A DNA stretch of 8,938 nt from NCBI GenBank assembly GCA_046757205.1, contig JBHHXR010000141.1, forward strand, positions 1 to 8,938, read 5' to 3'. A program made the translations under genes and the position numbers. The first letter of the stretch is position 1. Every line of letters begins with the position of its first letter. Below, in pieces: positions 1 to 8,938 of this stretch. This DNA is from JBHHXR01 sp046757205. GTDB taxonomy: Bacteria > Pseudomonadota > Alphaproteobacteria > Rhodobacterales > Rhodobacteraceae. The notes below the pieces were generated by a model. It was not told the origin of the DNA and did not search any database. It was given only the letters and a program-made list of their open reading frames with translations.

Positions 1-298
1 ATTTTCTGACACCAATGTTGCCATCAGACAAAACGTAACGTTTGAAAGTGTTTTTCTCTTGTGCTGTAAGGTCAGAGAACGTCATTTCGATCCAAAGCTC
101 GTCATCGCCGTTCTTACGATGCGCGAAAAAGTCCTGTTCGACAGGTTTCGCGGATGTCGTCAATCCAAATTCAAGTGCCGACAGAACATTTGATTTTCCA
201 TGATTGTTTGGGCCAAGTAAAGTTATGAGGCGGTTGCAATCAATTGATATACTTCTGATACTTCTATAATTATGAATTTCTATTTTGTAAATACGCAT
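1..298 (-). CDS. AAA family ATPase, OLD/RecF/SMC-like, N-terminal 99 residues (3' end outside window)
   Basis: The gene reads leftward from an ATG at 298-296 and runs off the window edge without a stop, so only 99 residues are visible. They begin MRIYKIEIHNYRSIRSISID, the beta-strand plus 'NYRSI' opening typical of RecF/SMC/OLD-type ABC ATPases. A clear Walker A P-loop follows at residues 29-36 (GPNNHGKS). Residues 67-99 (ELWIEMTFSDLT, then a DG turn and VRK) resemble the strand region after the P-loop in OLD-family nucleases. In that family the ATPase is followed by a TOPRIM nuclease domain; this part is not visible, so nuclease activity is unproven. The start is supported by a GGAGG at 303-307, four bases from the ATG. 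G+C is about 39% against well above 60% in the neighbours, with AT-rich codons (AAA, ATA, TTA, AGA), which suggests horizontal acquisition. OLD nuclease, Gabija GajA, a retron-associated ATPase and a stand-alone RecF-like protein are all possible. The ATPase call is firm; the family is inferred. Confidence 0.82.
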   Translation of the reverse strand, partial: MRIYKIEIHNYRSIRSISIDCNRLITLLGPNNHGKSNVLSALEFGLTTSAKPVEQDFFAHRKNGDDELWIEMTFSDLTAQEKNTFKRYVLSDGNIGVRK

Positions 299-302
299 AT
301 CC

Positions 303-307
303 CCTCC
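303..307 (-). promoter_or_regulatory. Shine-Dalgarno site of the AAA ATPase gene
   Basis: On the minus strand the sequence GGAGGGGAT directly precedes the ATG at 298. The purine core GGAGG sits four bases from the start codon, slightly close but strong. It fixes the start of the AT-rich ATPase gene and shows that the gene has its own translation signal and is not a fusion with carB. Confidence 0.7.
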
Positions 308-341
308 AAGAAATAGTTTTGTTTGTGTAGTGCACGTTATA

Positions 342-3707
<3,366 letters not shown>

Positions 3708-3786
3708 CGCGGTCCCCGCGCGGCAGGCCCGCCCCGGTTCATGCGGGTCAGGCGTGCGGATTCGTCGCTTGAAGCAAATTGCGCCG

Positions 3787-3814
3787 GTTATAGTAGCCAC
3801 TGCGCGCAGCGCAA
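3787..3814 (-). promoter_or_regulatory. Sigma70-type promoter of carB
   Basis: On the minus strand TATAAC (3787-3792, five of six matches to the -10 consensus) is separated by 16 bases from TTGCGC (3809-3814), a -35 that keeps only the TTG core. Transcription would begin near 3780 and give an untranslated leader of about 73 bases before the carB ATG at 3707. The -35 overlaps an imperfect inverted repeat (3810-3825, CGCAAGGCGCTTTGCG). That repeat could be a regulator site or coincidence. The promoter placement excludes the farther upstream ATG at 3800 as the carB start. Confidence 0.55.
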
Positions 3815-3861
3815 GGCGCTTTGCGTCCGGCCGCTGGGACGACCCGCGCCGCCGCGCCGCG

Positions 3862-4227
3862 TCACGCCGCGATCATGTAGAACTTTCGCAGTGTTTCGGT
3901 AATGTGCCAGGTGCATTTCGCGCCCTTCGGGATGAAGAACGTGTCGCCCGACGTGAAGGTTTCGGATTGGCCGTCGGCATTGGTAACCGTCAGCGATCCG
4001 GAAATGACCGTCATCATTTCGTGGACCGGATAGCTCTCGATTTCCTCCCTGCACGGCGCACATTCCCAGACCCCTGAGAGGATGGAGTCGTCGGGCGTCG
4101 CAAAGAACGTGTGGTTCAGTTCGCCGTGGTCGTCGCTGGTAAAGGTTTCGGCGGGTGTCAAGTCGGATGGTTGCAGCCCGGTTTCGGGGTCGCCACCCGC
4201 GAGCAGCCTGAAGCCCTTGTACGCCAT
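3862..4227 (-). CDS. Small single-domain cupin protein (Cupin_3 / DUF861-like)
   Basis: This is a 121-residue protein with one cupin barrel and no signal peptide or membrane segment, so it is probably cytoplasmic. The features seen are G52-V-W-E at 52-55, YPVHEMMTVISGSLTVTN (66-83, first cupin motif with His69 and Glu70 and the turn SGSLTV) and GDTFFIPKGAKCTWH (94-108, second motif). It closes with TLRKFYMI, the characteristic end of the Cupin_3 (ureidoglycine aminohydrolase/EutQ-like) family. Many members have no known reaction, so no substrate is assigned. The canonical cupin metal ligands are only partly present: His69 and His108 are candidates, and no HxH pair is seen. A Cys pair at 56 and 59 (ECAPC) lies before the first motif. 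The start is well supported by AGGAGGA at 4235-4241, seven bases from the ATG. The gene lies 84 bases downstream of a GT87 gene on the same strand and may share its transcript. The family call is sound; the function is unknown. Confidence 0.85.
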   Translation of the reverse strand: MAYKGFRLLAGGDPETGLQPSDLTPAETFTSDDHGELNHTFFATPDDSILSGVWECAPCREEIESYPVHEMMTVISGSLTVTNADGQSETFTSGDTFFIPKGAKCTWHITETLRKFYMIAA

Positions 4228-4234
4228 CGCCGTG

Positions 4235-4241
4235 TCCTCCT
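4235..4241 (-). promoter_or_regulatory. Strong Shine-Dalgarno site of the cupin gene
   Basis: AGGAGGA on the minus strand, seven bases upstream of the ATG at 4227, is the best ribosome-binding site in the window. It suggests efficient translation of the cupin, even if the gene is transcribed from the distant GT87 promoter. Confidence 0.8.
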
Positions 4242-4311
4242 GTTTCGATTGGTCCCGACCCTACCCGTCAAGGAACCTGCAATCCATCGGCAATGCCGTG
4301 GCCCGCCAAGG

Positions 4312-5616
4312 CTACGTTGTGCCGGCTTTCGCGCCGCGCTCTTCGTATTCACCCGGTTGTCTGCACACCGGCGAAAGCAGAAACGCCATGAGCGCCAGCG
4401 CCATCGCCGCCGCGCCGGCCAGTTGCCCGGCCATCACCGGCCCCGGCAGGAGGTTGAGCGCGTCGAGCGCGGGGCCGGCCGTCATCAGCGCGAAGCCGGC
4501 CAGCATCGCCGCCCCGGCGCGCCGGCCCCACAGGCAAAGCAAGCCGGGCAGGAACATCAGCACCGGCAGGAAATGATGCCCCCAGCCGAGCGGGCCGCAG
4601 ATCGACACCAGCGCAATGAAGGCAGGTGTCAGCGCCCGTTGCCGCCACGCAGGGTCGGCGCCGCGCGCCCTCGCCAGCATCGCCGCCATCCCCGCCACCA
4701 GCGTTGCCCGCACCGTCCAGGTGATCCAGCCCGGTTCGGCGAAAATGAGCTGCGACAGGCCACCGGAGGCGACCCTGGCCAGATGTCCGGAAAAGTGTGT
4801 CATTTGAAACAGCGTCGCTTCGAGGTTGAAGTTGAACCGCGAGGCGACGACGACCTCCGAAATCCGGCCCACCTGGGCGAGAAACTCGCGGTGTATGTCC
4901 ACGCCGCCGAGCGCCAGGCTGGCAACACCGAGAGCGGCCCCGGTTCCGGCGAACCAGCCGAGCGCGCGGCGGTTGCCGCCGGTCAGCCAGATCAGCGCGA
5001 AGAGCGCTGGGTAGAGCTTGAGCGCCGCCGCCGCCGCCAGTGCCGCCCCGGCCTGCGCCGGGCGGCCCGCCGCCTGCCGCTCGAAGGCCAGCACCACCAG
5101 GAAGGCGAGCGCGATCTGCGGCTGGTTCTGCCACACCGCCTGCAGGCCGACGATGCTGACCGTCGCCAGCGCCAGCAGCACCGCCATCCACCGCCACAGC
5201 GCAAAACCGGGCCGATAGAGCCGCCACGACAACGCCGCCGCGCCGCAGAAGAGCGGCAGTTGCACGGCATAGGCCAGGTTGGAAAACGCCGCCGGCGGCA
5301 GTTTTGCCGCGACCGGGCCGAGCAGGGCGGCCCAGAGCGGCGGGTAGACATAGGGAAACAGGGGATAGTCGGGCGCGTAGCCGAACGAATTGGCGGTCTC
5401 TCGCCAGAGCCGTGAAACTTCGCCGGAGAATATGAGAGTATCGTGCGCGTAGACTTCCGCCAGCCGCCCGGCGTCGAAAAACCGCGCCCCGTAGTAGAGC
5501 GACAGGATGTCCGGCGGCGGCAGGTTCCAGCGCAGCCACAGCATCAGCGCGCACCACGCGGCCGGTATCGTCAGCGCCAGCGCGACGTCGCGTTCGGGGG
5601 TTCTTGTGTTCGCCAT
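4312..5616 (-). CDS. GT87-family (DUF2029) integral-membrane glycosyltransferase, copy A
   Basis: This is a 434-residue, strongly hydrophobic protein with roughly ten predicted membrane spans, consistent with a GT-C fold transferase in the inner membrane. Such enzymes (type member: mycobacterial PimE) take a sugar from a polyprenyl-phosphate donor and act on the extracytoplasmic face. After the first span comes PPPDILSLYYG, with Asp36 in the position of the catalytic acidic residue of the first outer loop in GT-C enzymes. Further family features are PYVYPPLWAAL (88-98), QNQPQ (163-167), LKLYP (199-203) and GWGHHFLP (344-351). Acceptor and sugar cannot be read from the sequence. The gene starts 55 bases after the stop of its paralogue (copy B) and is probably co-transcribed with it. 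The ribosome-binding site is weak (GGCGGC just before the ATG), so translation may depend on the upstream gene. The tail (residues about 418-434) is charged and cytoplasmic-looking. Confidence 0.83.
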   Translation of the reverse strand: MANTRTPERDVALALTIPAAWCALMLWLRWNLPPPDILSLYYGARFFDAGRLAEVYAHDTLIFSGEVSRLWRETANSFGYAPDYPLFPYVYPPLWAALLGPVAAKLPPAAFSNLAYAVQLPLFCGAAALSWRLYRPGFALWRWMAVLLALATVSIVGLQAVWQNQPQIALAFLVVLAFERQAAGRPAQAGAALAAAAALKLYPALFALIWLTGGNRRALGWFAGTGAALGVASLALGGVDIHREFLAQVGRISEVVVASRFNFNLEATLFQMTHFSGHLARVASGGLSQLIFAEPGWITWTVRATLVAGMAAMLARARGADPAWRQRALTPAFIALVSICGPLGWGHHFLPVLMFLPGLLCLWGRRAGAAMLAGFALMTAGPALDALNLLPGPVMAGQLAGAAAMALALMAFLLSPVCRQPGEYEERGAKAGTT

Positions 5617-5671
5617 GCCGCCGGCATGCTGACGGTTCGGGGCGTCGGGCGCAAGCGGCCCGCCGCGCCGG

Positions 5672-7018
5672 TCATCCGGCTGCCGCCGATATGGCCCGGT
5701 CCTGCGCCTTCCACAGCGCCGCCAGCACCATCGTGTAGGCGGCGAGACCGACCAGCGGCGCCAGCAGGAAATCGACCTGCACCAGCGCCAGCGCGATGGT
5801 GACCTGTTCGTTGGTCAGGAAGCAGAAGAGCAACAGGACGAGGGCGCCGTTGCGATGCCCCAGCCGCTCGATCAGACCGGGCAGCAACAGGAAGGCCGGC
5901 AGGATGTGATGGTACCATGCCAAGGGCGCGCTCAGCGAAAACGCGATCAGGACCATCGGCAGTGCGCTCGCCGCGTCTTCCATGGGATCGCCGCGTTTCA
6001 TCCGCCTGAGAACGAGCGACAGCGCGGCGACGAGCAGCACGGTGACGGCCGGACCGATCCAGCCCGGTTGTTCGGCCATGAAGCCCTGCGCCAGCGGCAG
6101 CACCGATTCCGCCCTCGATTGGTGGAACGCCGCGGCGATTTCCGGAAAATGCGTGAACTGGTAGAGGATGCCGTCAAGGCCGACCGCGCCGCCGACGCTG
6201 ACCACCTTGTCAGAGATTTCCCGGATACGACCGAGGAAGATCGCGTGCAATTCGGGGCCGGCAACGAAGATGCTCAGAAGCCCAAGCGCCGAACCGAAGA
6301 CGGCGAACCAGACGACCGGCGCTCGCTTCCCGCGAACCAGCCACAGAAGCGTCAGCGCGAGCGGGTAGAGCTTGATCGCGGCCGCCAGAGCCAGCGCCGC
6401 GCCGGCGGTTACCGGGCGTCCGCGCCGCTGCCGCTCGAAAGCCAGCAGGATGAGAAAGGCCACCAGAAGCTGCGGCTGGTTGTGCTGCAGCGCCAGCGTG
6501 CCGACGAAGGAGCCGAGCATCATCGCGAAGGTGATGGCCATCCACTGCGCCACCGGCATTGCCGATCTGGTCAGACGATGCGCCAGGAGAGCCATCAGCG
6601 GTACCAGCGGAAGCTGAACCAGAAGCCCGGCGCGCATGAACTGCGTCAGGCTCACCATTTCGGTCACCGGCGCGATCAGCGCGGCCCAGAGCGGGGGATA
6701 GATATAGGGGTAGAGGTTCTTCCCCGAATAACCGGATTCAAACGCCATCTCCGCCCATTCGCGCGACACCGTGCCGCCGAAAATGTTCGCGTTGATCGCG
6801 TAGACCTGAGCCGTTTCGCCGCGGGCGAACGCCTCTGCCGCGAAATACAGGGCGGAAAAGTCCGGCGCGTGAACGTTCCACTGCCAAAGCAGCAGCCCCG
6901 CCATCCATGCCAGCGAAAGAAGCACCGGCCAAAGCCAGCGATTGCGAAAAGCCGCCATCGTCTCACCGGCCGGGACGCGGCCAGCGAATGGCGAACCCTC
7001 GCTCGTTATGTCGGTCAT
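5672..7018 (-). CDS. GT87-family (DUF2029) integral-membrane glycosyltransferase, copy B
   Basis: This 448-residue polytopic membrane protein is paralogous to the next gene downstream. It shares the same ordered features: HAPDFSALYF with candidate catalytic Asp53 in the first outer loop, YPYIYPPLWAALIAPV, HNQPQ, LAFERQ, a GRP...AGAALA...KLYP block, THF and WYHHILPAFLLLPGL. The predicted role is polyprenyl-phosphate-sugar-dependent transfer on the outer side of the inner membrane; donor and acceptor are unknown. Two starts are possible. The ATG at 7018 has AGAGG four bases upstream. The ATG at 6958 (residue 21, MAAFRNRW) has a weaker GGTGAG but gives an N terminus that matches the paralogue in length, and the first 20 residues are hydrophilic and look unconserved. 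The longer form is given here; the shorter one is a serious alternative. The gene is divergent from aspS across 187 bases and is probably first in a GT87-GT87 (possibly also cupin) operon. No convincing promoter was found for it in the divergent region. Confidence 0.83.
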   Translation of the reverse strand: MTDITSEGSPFAGRVPAGETMAAFRNRWLWPVLLSLAWMAGLLLWQWNVHAPDFSALYFAAEAFARGETAQVYAINANIFGGTVSREWAEMAFESGYSGKNLYPYIYPPLWAALIAPVTEMVSLTQFMRAGLLVQLPLVPLMALLAHRLTRSAMPVAQWMAITFAMMLGSFVGTLALQHNQPQLLVAFLILLAFERQRRGRPVTAGAALALAAAIKLYPLALTLLWLVRGKRAPVVWFAVFGSALGLLSIFVAGPELHAIFLGRIREISDKVVSVGGAVGLDGILYQFTHFPEIAAAFHQSRAESVLPLAQGFMAEQPGWIGPAVTVLLVAALSLVLRRMKRGDPMEDAASALPMVLIAFSLSAPLAWYHHILPAFLLLPGLIERLGHRNGALVLLLFCFLTNEQVTIALALVQVDFLLAPLVGLAAYTMVLAALWKAQDRAISAAAG

Positions 7019-7093
7019 GGTGCCTCTGGGTGTCCTTTGCCTCTTCGAACATCAAGATTGCGGCAAAACCGTGGCGGAGCCGGGCAGGGCGAC

Positions 7094-7127
7094 CACGCCG
7101 CGCACCGGCGGTGCAGGCACGCCGCGC
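7094..7127. repeat. Short direct repeat flanking a small inverted repeat in the divergent intergenic region
   Basis: CACGCCGCGC occurs at 7094-7103 and again at 7118-7127, 24 bases apart (about two helical turns). Between the copies is a perfect inverted repeat GCACC-GGC-GGTGC at 7102-7114. The block lies just upstream of the aspS -35 and between two divergent genes, where a regulator could bind. In such G+C-rich DNA, chance is a real alternative. Confidence 0.4.
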
Positions 7128-7137
7128 CACGGCGGAC

Positions 7138-7166
7138 TTGACATCGCCCGGCTCAGGCAGTGTATC
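7138..7166 (+). promoter_or_regulatory. Sigma70-type promoter of aspS
   Basis: A perfect TTGACA (7138-7143) is followed, after a 17-base spacer, by TGTATC (7161-7166), a weak -10 with three of six matches. The predicted start of transcription is near 7173 and gives a leader of about 33 bases. That leader contains AGAGG (7194-7198), seven bases before the aspS ATG. The perfect -35 with optimal spacing makes this a good candidate despite the -10. Confidence 0.6.
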
Positions 7167-7205
7167 GGCGGCTGATCCGCCATCCGCTTTCCCAGAGGCC
7201 GACAC

Positions 7206-8938
7206 ATGCACGCCTATCGCACGCACACCTGCGCCCAGTTGAACAAGTCCGACGTGGGCGAGAAAGTCCGGCTCTCGGGCTGGGTCCACCGGGTGCGCGA
7301 CCACGGCGGCATCCTGTTCATCGATCTGCGCGACCATTACGGCATCACCCAGGTGCTGGCCGACCCCGACAGCCCGGCCTTCGCCGAGGTCGAGAAGGTG
7401 CGCGCCGAATGGGTGATCCGCATCGACGGCGAGGTCAAGGCGCGCGATGCCGATCTGGTCAACCCGAGGCTTGCGACCGGCGAGATCGAGGTATTCATCA
7501 GCGAAATCGAGGTGCTGGGCGCCGCCGAGGAACTGCCGCTTCCGGTGTTCGGCGAGCCCGAGTACCCCGAGGAGACGCGCCTGAAATACCGCTACCTCGA
7601 TCTGCGCCGCGACGGCCTGCACCGCACCATCATGCTGCGCTCGGGCATCATCGCCAGCCTGCGCCGGCGCATGTCCGAGCAGGGCTTCACCGAGTTCCAG
7701 ACACCGATCCTGACCGCCTCCAGCCCCGAAGGCGCGCGCGACTTCCTGGTGCCGTCGCGCCTGCATCCCGGCAAGTTCTACGCCCTGCCGCAGGCGCCGC
7801 AGCAGTTCAAGCAGCTCATCATGGTCGCCGGTTTCGACCGTTACTTCCAGATCGCACCGTGCTTTCGCGACGAGGACCCGCGCGCCGACCGCTCGCCCGG
7901 CGAGTTCTACCAGCTCGACATGGAAATGAGCTTCGCCACCCAGGAAGACGTGTTTCAGGCCATCGAACCGGTGATGCGCGGCGTCTTCGAGGAATTCGGC
8001 GGCGGCCGCCACGTGTCGCCGGAATTCGAGCGCATCGCCTACCGCGACGCCATGAAATGGTACGGCACCGACAAGCCGGATTTGCGCAACCCGCTGAAGA
8101 TGCAGGACGTCTCGGAACATTTCGCCGGCTCCGGCTTCAAGATCTTCGCCTCGCTTCTGGAGACCGAGGGCAACGAGATTCGCGCCATCCCGGCGCCCGG
8201 CGGCGGTTCGCGCCGCTTCTGCGACCGCATGAACGCCTTCGCCCAGGCCGAGGGGCTGCCGGGGATGGGGTATATTTTTTGGCGTGAAGCCTCCGGGGCG
8301 ATGGAGGCGGCAGGCCCGCTGGCCAGGAACATCGGCCCCGAGCGCACCGAAGCCATCCGCCGGCAACTCGGCCTCGGCACCGGCGACGCGGCCTTCTTTC
8401 TCGGCGGCAAGCCGTCGTCGTTCGAGGCGGTCGCCGGCAAGGCGCGCGACGCGATCTGGGCCGGGACCCAGCCCAACGACGACTGGAAGAACGTCTTCCA
8501 CTTCTGCTGGGTGGTCGATTTCCCGATGTACGAGCGCGACGAGGAGACCGGCGAGATCGACTTCTCGCACAACCCGTTCTCGATGCCGCAGGGCGGGCTG
8601 GCGGCGCTGCAGAGCGAAGACCCGCTGAGCATCCTCGGCTACCAGTACGACATCGTCTGCAACGGCGTGGAGCTGTCGTCGGGCGCGGTCAGGAACCACA
8701 AGCCCGAGATCATGTACAAGGCCTTCGGCATCGTCGGCCACTCGAAGGACTTCGTCGACGCCCATTTCGGCGGCATGCTCAACGCCTTCCGCTACGGCGC
8801 CCCGCCGCACGCCGGCGTCGCCCCGGGCATCGACCGCATCGTGATGCTGCTGGCCGACGCCGAAAACATCCGCGAGGTCATCATGTTCCCGATGAACCAG
8901 CGCGCCGAGGACCTGATGATGCAGGCCCCGGCGGAAGC
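7206..8938 (+). CDS. aspS: Aspartyl-tRNA synthetase (probably the Asp/Asn non-discriminating type), 3' end just outside the window
   Basis: This class IIb synthetase charges tRNA with aspartate in the cytoplasm. 577 full codons are visible with no stop; bacterial AspRS is usually about 590 residues, so only a short C-terminal piece is missing. The domains are in order. An OB-fold anticodon-binding domain covers about residues 1-110 (GWVHRVRDHGG at 25-35). The catalytic core includes a motif 1 region (FTEFQTPILTASSPEGARDF) and motif 2 (APCFRDEDPRADRSPGEF, around 219). A bacterial insertion (GAD) domain spans roughly 290-420, and motif 3 is GVAPGIDR at 537-544. The start is supported by AGAGG seven bases upstream and by the typical N terminus HAYRTHTC. 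His33 in the DHGG segment matches the residue that I recall being linked to relaxed tRNA discrimination in Pseudomonas AspRS. If so, the enzyme also makes Asp-tRNA(Asn) for GatCAB amidation. This specificity is an inference; the AspRS identity is firm. Confidence 0.97.
   Translation, partial: MHAYRTHTCAQLNKSDVGEKVRLSGWVHRVRDHGGILFIDLRDHYGITQVLADPDSPAFAEVEKVRAEWVIRIDGEVKARDADLVNPRLATGEIEVFISEIEVLGAAEELPLPVFGEPEYPEETRLKYRYLDLRRDGLHRTIMLRSGIIASLRRRMSEQGFTEFQTPILTASSPEGARDFLVPSRLHPGKFYALPQAPQQFKQLIMVAGFDRYFQIAPCFRDEDPRADRSPGEFYQLDMEMSFATQEDVFQAIEPVMRGVFEEFGGGRHVSPEFERIAYRDAMKWYGTDKPDLRNPLKMQDVSEHFAGSGFKIFASLLETEGNEIRAIPAPGGGSRRFCDRMNAFAQAEGLPGMGYIFWREASGAMEAAGPLARNIGPERTEAIRRQLGLGTGDAAFFLGGKPSSFEAVAGKARDAIWAGTQPNDDWKNVFHFCWVVDFPMYERDEETGEIDFSHNPFSMPQGGLAALQSEDPLSILGYQYDIVCNGVELSSGAVRNHKPEIMYKAFGIVGHSKDFVDAHFGGMLNAFRYGAPPHAGVAPGIDRIVMLLADAENIREVIMFPMNQRAEDLMMQAPAE

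Noticed and set aside
3810..3825. Inverted repeat CGCAAGGCGCTTTGCG as an intrinsic terminator after the cupin
   Set aside because: On the minus strand the stem has an A-C mismatch and no T run follows. It overlaps the carB -35, so an operator or coincidence is more likely than a terminator.
4243..4271. TTGACG (4266-4271) with TCGAAA (4243-4248) as a promoter for the cupin
   Set aside because: The -35 is good, but the -10 is poor and transcription would begin inside the Shine-Dalgarno site at 4235-4241, leaving almost no leader. Read-through from the GT87 genes is as likely.
4111..5415. 434-codon plus-strand frame opposite the cupin and GT87 copy A
   Set aside because: It is extremely rich in Arg, Gln, Pro and His, as expected for the reverse of a Leu/Ala-rich membrane protein. 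The minus-strand genes explain the region.
4349..5557. 402-codon minus-strand frame overlapping GT87 copy A in another frame
   Set aside because: It is an out-of-frame reading of the same strand, rich in Arg, Gly and Ala, without the GT87 motifs.
5855..7141. 428-codon plus-strand frame opposite GT87 copy B
   Set aside because: Same Arg/Gln/His-rich shadow pattern. The minus-strand frame has a coherent membrane-protein sequence and a paralogue.
8275..8280. Run of six T in aspS as a possible homopolymer frameshift
   Set aside because: The frame continues intact through it and encodes GYIFWRE, which fits AspRS, so there is no sign of a sequencing error or slippage site.
6963..8810. 615-codon open frame on the minus strand antisense to aspS
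   Set aside because: The opposite strand is an unmistakable aspS with all class II motifs. The antisense product is low-complexity-like and has no family features.

Overview
The window reads as a chromosomal segment of a G+C-rich alphaproteobacterium, most likely of the Hyphomicrobiales (rhizobial group). The protein sequences of CarB and AspS have the alphaproteobacterial style, and codon third positions are strongly G/C. This placement is by recognition only; no database search was run.

Layout from left to right. Positions 1-298 (minus strand) hold the 5' end of an AT-rich gene (about 39% G+C over the first 300 bases) for an OLD/RecF/SMC-like AAA ATPase; the rest of the gene lies outside the window. 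After 43 bases comes carB (342-3707, minus), the large subunit of carbamoyl-phosphate synthase. It has a good sigma70-type promoter just upstream that also settles its start codon. Then follow a small cupin (3862-4227, minus) and two tandem paralogous integral-membrane GT87-family glycosyltransferases (4312-5616 and 5672-7018, minus). A 187-base divergent intergenic region (7019-7205) holds the aspS promoter and a short repeat. aspS (7206 to the window end, plus) encodes aspartyl-tRNA synthetase and lacks only its last few codons.

How the genes relate. carB (pyrimidine and arginine precursor synthesis) and aspS (translation) are core housekeeping genes. The two GT87 proteins look like a duplicated polyprenyl-phosphate-sugar-dependent transferase pair acting on the outer face of the inner membrane, probably co-transcribed and possibly with the cupin at the 3' end. 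The only part that looks like accessory DNA is the left edge: composition changes abruptly at the carB stop codon, and the first gene there is an ATPase of a class common in phage-defence modules (OLD, Gabija GajA and similar). If the window touches an unusual system, it is at that edge, and only its first 99 residues are visible.

The very long open frames antisense to carB, the GT87 genes and aspS are judged to be composition shadows. No tRNA, rRNA, CRISPR array, insertion sequence or convincing intrinsic terminator was seen.
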